Part shown: piece after piece, positions 61,410-64,000 of the stretch | How the letters are laid out: every line of letters starts with the position of its first letter | Numbering within the stretch: position 1 is the first letter of the stretch | NCBI GenBank assembly: GCA_000499405.2 | Contig: HG738139.1 | Location: 752,564-816,563, forward strand | Length of the DNA: 64,000 nucleotides | From: Onchocerca volvulus | Taxonomy: Eukaryota; Nematoda; Chromadorea; Rhabditida; Onchocercidae | Direction: 5' to 3' | Notes under the pieces: model-generated | What the model was told of the DNA's origin: nothing | Databases searched by the model: none | What the model saw: only the letters and a program-made list of their open reading frames with translations | Position numbers and translations under genes: made by a program

Positions 61410-64000
61410 TTGATTCTTTTCACAATAAACTATTAAAATTCTTACTGTCGTAGAACATCAACATCTCAATCGAAGAACTTCCATGACACTAGTTTTAAAT
61501 TCAGTCGAATATTTTCAAACAGTGTCAAGGATGAAAATCGGTTGCTTTAGAACAGATCATCATTAGTTACATATTATCTAGTAATTTAATGCAGAGTACA
61601 TTAATAAAATGGGGAATTTTCGCTACAAATTCATTAAAGAGATTGAAAATTTTTTTGGAAAATTTGATCGGACTAAAAATCAACGAGTTAAAGTTCACTG
61701 CAAGCAAACTACAATTATCGACAATTGATGATTGAGCTATCGAATTTTCCAGTCCGACTGCAAAGGAGATTTGTTTCAGTAGCAAGGTGGTAACTCAATT
61801 TCGCACTTTATACGATTTCAAATTCATATTTTGATATCTTTTCAGCATTGCTTTTCCTAGTTTTATACTTTTTAAAATTTTTCTTATCATTCCTTCCTCA
61901 TCTTTCATTTCCGTTCCAATTTGCTATTTCTTTCCTCTTTTCTTTTAAAAATATTAACCAATGTTATTGAATTAGCTTTTTAAAATAGGTTCTATAATTA
62001 ATTTTGAATCGCTTATTCATACTATAGAACTTGTCAAAGGACCTCAGTAATTGAATGGATAGTTCGAATCGAAAAGAATTCGATCAGTTTGTTTTGATCC
62101 AATTGAAACTTATCCTCTCCGATGAAATCTTAAAACATGCAGCAGAATTAAGCTTAGATTGAATGCGCATTTTGTCTCGGAAAACTGAACTAAATATATA
62201 AAATTTTTCCAAAATAATTGTCGCAAGTGATTTTATTGATAATACATCGACTTTTAACGAATGATCCGCGGCGAATCAACATATGGCACATCGGACTGGT
62301 TTTAATTGGCTTTGTTAACAAGATCGCTCATTTATGTAACAGCCAAGCTAAACTTTATTTAGAAGTTTAGAAGTTTAGCTTCTGGAGGAAAATTATTCCT
62401 GCAATAGCGATAGGATATCAGTTCGAATTTCGAGAAATTTCGAAAAAGAAAATTGGATGAAATCTTTATCTCAAAATATAATCAACTGATTTATTTTTAT
62501 ATATCCGTCCAATGTTCGTATTAATCATCATTTCTTTGAATTCCGCTATTTCTAACTTCTAGCTTTAAATATTTTTGATCTTATTTTGTTGAATATCAGA
62601 TTCCATTACAAATCTGTTAATCTCAGCTCTTTCAACTAATTTTGTATAACTAAAAAAGAAAGTTGGTCAGAATTATTACTATAGTTTATACGGAAATTAT
62701 GCTTCCAAAAAAGATGGCTTCCTGTAAAAAGCAGCTATTTTGATGTTTTGAGTATTATTTATTTCTTCTTCAACAAAAATATCATTTATCTGTATGTGCA
62801 TTATTAATTAGTGTAAAAAACGACCAATACTGAAATAATTCGTCAATTACAAAATCATACATATTATGTATTTAACCTAAATATATGCATTTAATGCAAA
62901 TAATGTTCATTTTAAACTAGTATTTTGTGGATTGACTCGATAAGTTATATATGATATCAGATAAGATATTCAAAAAGAATATTAAAAGAAAACTTATCAA
63001 ACAGTAGGAAATTTTTCACATTTCACGGACAATCCAAACATGTAGTAAAATCCAAAAAAAAAAAAAAGAAAATCAGATAAAACAACAAAAACAATTTGTA
63101 AATAGGTGTAAAATTTAGATAAGATTACAGAAACAATTTTTAATTCCATGAAATTTAAAGAAGCAGAAGTTAGCGATTCAGATGTAGATCATGTGATAAG
63201 GTAGAAAGAGAAAGAGCATATTATTAAGTAAAAATATTTAGTTATTATTTTTTTCATTGCAGTAACTTCTTATATAGAGTTATAATTATTTGGACAATTT
63301 GGCATTTGAATTTCTTTTTTGTCTAACAATTATATCTATTTCAAATTTGTCTATTTTACTATCATTTGCTTTTGATCATAACTACTGACTTGTCTTTGAC
63401 AAAATTCGAAATCATTCAACTCTAATTTAATTGGAAAATTGGCACATTTTTTAGTCCAAATAATTTCAAACTCTAGGACATAAGCAAATGGAAATTAATG
63501 AAAGGAATGTGAAGAATTTGAATTAACCTTTGAGAAGAATAAATGCAACTCATATGTAAGCATTTAGTCAATAGAAAGCGAACGAACATGATATGAATAT
63601 GAAAAAGTAACAGGATAGGAAATTAAGAGTCGAAAGAAGAGTTTTTTTTTTTTTTTAACTGCTGAAAAGCAAATTTCAGGAATGGGTAAACAATGATGAA
63701 AAAATGATTTAAAAAGAAAATAAAGAAGTGAATTAATGAACATATCACAGTATCAATGAATCCGGTGGTAAACATTAACATCTTTGAATCAATACAACAC
63801 AACCAATTAACAAATTTAGAAATGAAAACAAAAAAAAAAAAAAAAATAACACAACCAACATTAAAACATATTTCATTGAAGAATTCATCTAGCAATCTTC
63901 GAATATATTAAATATATGAGAATTTTTCAAAAATAGACAACCATACAATAAAAAACGAAATTATATCAGAAAAATAATTGATTTTTTTAATTTCTTTCAG
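61410..64000. other. No gene recognised
   Basis: A+T-rich DNA with short frames (61,567-61,785 and 63,623-63,895 on minus) that show no domain or consistent splice sites. A-runs occur at ~63,054-63,067 and ~63,830-63,847. Confidence 0.35.

Overview
The window looks like draft nuclear DNA of a nematode, most likely a filarial (onchocercid) worm that carries, or whose ancestors carried, Wolbachia. Base composition is strongly A+T-rich. Genes are split into many short exons with gt..ag introns. Several start codons lie a few bases after a pyrimidine-rich tttcag acceptor, as expected for spliced-leader trans-splicing. The gene families fit (lustrin-type cysteine-rich secreted protein, SXP/RAL-2, GH37 trehalase, VWC/antistasin modules), and one segment resembles alphaproteobacterial putA and tlyC. 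No tRNA, rRNA or CRISPR array was seen. One ambiguous base lies near 52,288. All family names come from reading translations by eye; no search was run.

Layout. 0.8-8.8 kb (-): an 11-exon secreted cysteine-rich protein. 9.8-11.0 kb (-): a two-exon SXP/RAL-2 protein. 11-17 kb: mostly unassigned, with one C-terminal exon at 14.3 kb. 17.1-19.0 kb (+): decayed Ala/Pro/Gln-rich exons. 19.3-27.95 kb: trehalase copy A. 30.2-33.75 kb (-): a broken VWC/antistasin (CRIM1-like) gene. 33.75-34.6 kb: a ~0.42-kb tandem repeat. 34.7-39 kb: tandemly duplicated coiled-coil exons. 40.5-42.2 kb (+): a six-exon, GC-rich zinc-finger gene, with a decayed partial copy at 44.1-44.5 kb inside a ~2.2-kb tandem duplication. 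46.9-47.0 kb (-): the 3' end of an unknown gene. 48.2-61.06 kb: a second copy of 17.85-27.95 kb, including trehalase copy B. 61.1-61.36 kb (-): a tiny two-exon gene at the duplication edge. 61.4-64 kb: nothing recognised.

The main discovery is the history of the large duplication. Its left ~1.4 kb is clearly diverged between copies, but from ~19,317/52,437 rightwards the copies become almost identical for 8.6 kb, an abrupt step that suggests gene conversion or a second, recent exchange. In the older left part, copy B alone is interrupted by ~2.7 kb of Wolbachia-like DNA: a putA fragment full of frameshifts, then a tlyC fragment whose frame is still open. Copy A keeps the uninterrupted empty site. 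The two trehalase copies differ at a functional point: copy B has the Asp of the conserved GWDFSSRW motif (the family's general acid), while copy A has Thr. Both copies share the same apparent splice-junction defects, so it is unclear whether either makes normal enzyme.
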